Source of the DNA: GCA-2712985 sp964515905
GTDB lineage: Bacteria; Pseudomonadota; Alphaproteobacteria; UBA7887
Length of the DNA: 64,000 nt
Assembly: GCA_964515905.1 (NCBI GenBank)
Contig: CAZEWK010000097.1
Coordinates: 1-64,000, forward strand
Reading direction: 5' to 3'
A program made the translations under genes and the position numbers. This document shows positions 62,739 through 64,000 of the stretch, in pieces (positions within the stretch are counted from its first letter, which is position 1; the number at the start of each line of letters is the position of its first letter). A model generated the notes under the pieces. It was not told the DNA's origin. It saw only the letters and a list, made by a program, of their open reading frames with translations, and searched no databases.

Positions 62739-63716
62739 ATGGACGATCAAGCAAAAAACGAAGACAAAAAAACCAATAGCAATGGTTTTTCAAAAGGTCA
62801 TTTAGAACAAATTCTGGAAGCTGGCCTGTTCGCTGTCACTGCCGAAACTTCCCCGCCCGTTAGCGCAGACCCTGAAATTCTTATTAAGGCCACAAAAGAT
62901 TTGCTGGGAGTGGCGGACGCTGTCAATGTAACCGATGGCGCGGGAGCTAAATCGCATATGGCTAGCTTAGCCGCAGCGGCAATAATGGTTCGAGCAGGTA
63001 TTGAGCCGGTTCTCCAGTTTACTGTTCGAGACCGCAATCGGATTGCTTTACAAAATGATCTTCTAGGAGCTGCAGCCCTCGGTATTCCAAATATTTTATG
63101 TTTGACAGGAGATCATGTTGCTTCGGGCGACCAACCAGAAGCAAAGATGGTGATGGACTTAGATAGTTGCGGTTTGATGGAACTAACACGCAATATGAGT
63201 GTAAAGGGCCAATTGCCCTCTGGGCGAGCAATTGTAAAACCTCCAAAACTTTTTATCGGTGCGGCGGATGCACCGCGAGAGCCAGATGGAGATTGGGGCC
63301 CATCTAGTTTGTTCGCAAAACTTGAAGCAGGTGCTCAGTTCTTCCAGACACAATTCTGTTTTGATATTGATCTAGTTCGGAGATACATGGCCCGCCTGGA
63401 TGACGAAGGAATTTTGGAACGTAGTTATTTCATGATCGGTATTGGGCCTATTGCATCCGCAAAATCGGCTCGATGGATGAACAAAAATCTTTTCGGTGTC
63501 GAAATACCAGGGTCGATAATAGATCGCATAGAAAAAGCAAATGACCAAAAGGCCGAAGGAAAAATGATTTGCCTCGAACTAATACAACAGCTACAGGAAA
63601 TAAAAGGCGTGTCGGGAGTTCATCTTATGGGACCCAGAATAGAACAGACCGCGGCACAGGTAATCTCGGAAGCGGGGATACGGGAAGGAAGAAAATCCGT
63701 TAAAATCACGCTATAA
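62739..63716 (+). CDS. metF: Methylenetetrahydrofolate reductase
   Basis: A 325-residue MTHFR-family flavoprotein, a TIM barrel that reduces methylene-THF to methyl-THF. FAVTAETSPPVSAD, VNVTDGAGAKSHMASLAAA, LQFTVRDRNRIALQ, LCLTGDHVASGD and FFQTQFCFDIDLVRRY follow the expected order. It is of the type often found apart from metH in alphaproteobacteria and may act with other C1 enzymes. Divergent from imelysin. Confidence 0.87.
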   Translation: MDDQAKNEDKKTNSNGFSKGHLEQILEAGLFAVTAETSPPVSADPEILIKATKDLLGVADAVNVTDGAGAKSHMASLAAAAIMVRAGIEPVLQFTVRDRNRIALQNDLLGAAALGIPNILCLTGDHVASGDQPEAKMVMDLDSCGLMELTRNMSVKGQLPSGRAIVKPPKLFIGAADAPREPDGDWGPSSLFAKLEAGAQFFQTQFCFDIDLVRRYMARLDDEGILERSYFMIGIGPIASAKSARWMNKNLFGVEIPGSIIDRIEKANDQKAEGKMICLELIQQLQEIKGVSGVHLMGPRIEQTAAQVISEAGIREGRKSVKITL

Positions 63717-63754
63717 TTTTCCATAGAGCTCAAATGTACCACTGACCGACATTG

Positions 63755-64000
63755 TTATCGTCCTTCCGCTCGCCACGCCATAAAGACGCTGCAAAGCAGC
63801 AGGACAAGCAGTATTATTTCAGGCGCAAGAGGCGTCCGTACTTGGCCCGTTACTTTATAACTTTCATTTGATACCAACCCCAACCACCCCAAACCTGTTT
63901 TTGGTGCAGACCGTGCTATACGGCGAACTTCAGGGATTCCCTCCTCTACAAACCATGTCAGAGATCCGGAACTACTCAAAACAACGGGCATTAGGGCCTT
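63755..64000 (-). CDS. Membrane protein, C-terminal fragment
   Basis: The last 81 residues of a protein whose start is outside the window. It ends with one membrane helix (APEIILLVLLLCSVFMAWRAEGR, about 23 residues) preceded by GSLTWFVEEGIPEVRR and TGLGWLGLVSNESYKVTG. This resembles the end of membrane proteins encoded with MoxR/DUF58/DUF4159 sets, but the match is from memory and weak. No function is proposed. Confidence 0.5.
   Translation of the reverse strand, partial: KALMPVVLSSSGSLTWFVEEGIPEVRRIARSAPKTGLGWLGLVSNESYKVTGQVRTPLAPEIILLVLLLCSVFMAWRAEGR

Overview
The window looks like a chromosomal segment from a free-living, probably marine alphaproteobacterium of moderate to low GC. Rhodospirillales- or SAR116-like is my inference from gene order; no rRNA is present to fix it. 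Evidence for Alphaproteobacteria includes a DUF2125 protein, a DUF3035 lipoprotein, a TIGR01459-type HAD phosphatase, PhaR, CobS/CobT next to a J-domain protein and BolA, and a short membrane protein ahead of xerD. Coding density is high and no gap between genes exceeds about 235 bases. I saw no tRNA, rRNA, CRISPR array, insertion sequence or phage gene.

Region 1 (about 1-13.9 kb) is an accessory catabolic block. It holds the start of an acyl-CoA synthetase, a luciferase-like oxidoreductase, and a forward operon of CaiB/BaiF CoA-transferase, an ECH-fold protein lacking both usual catalytic glutamates, an ACMSD-type amidohydrolase and an RraA-type aldolase. A DehI-like protein, an AtuA pair, a YwrD-type gamma-glutamyltransferase, a ketopantoate-reductase-like protein translationally coupled to an oxalate-CoA-ligase-like enzyme, and an omega-amino-acid aminotransferase follow. 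No substrate can be fixed from sequence.

Region 2 (13.9-31.6 kb) is mainly core metabolism: phaR, an AhpD-like protein, two related HSL-type esterases, metX-metW, chorismate mutase and tyrA, DUF2125, a branched-chain aminotransferase, pyrD, a HAD phosphatase, a rhomboid protease, methylmalonyl-CoA mutase with its chaperone MeaB, and ribosomal protein L28. Region 3 (30.6-43.6 kb) holds a phytase-like esterase, cobT-cobS-J-domain, bolA, a TauD-type dioxygenase, a CorC-type membrane protein, aroK-aroB, a conserved two-gene envelope unit upstream of xerD, and accA. The second gene of that unit is split by one in-frame amber codon.

Region 4 (43.7-48.2 kb) is an incomplete aerobic benzoyl-CoA (box) locus: boxC-boxB divergent from a PaaK-like ligase, without boxA or boxD. 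Region 5 (48.2-63.7 kb) is housekeeping: a TPR protein, tadA, a glutamine-amidotransferase-like hydrolase, rluB-rsmD, mutL-pgi, DUF3035-lspA-ileS-ribF, then an imelysin/di-heme oxidoreductase pair preceded by a strong Fur-box match, and metF. The last gene, a membrane protein, is cut by the window edge.

The best leads for follow-up are the amber-split envelope protein, the Fur-box-preceded imelysin/di-heme operon with an apparent CTG start, the CaiB/ECH/amidohydrolase/RraA operon, and the orphan boxBC-PaaK locus. I did not find a clearly new defence or mobile system.
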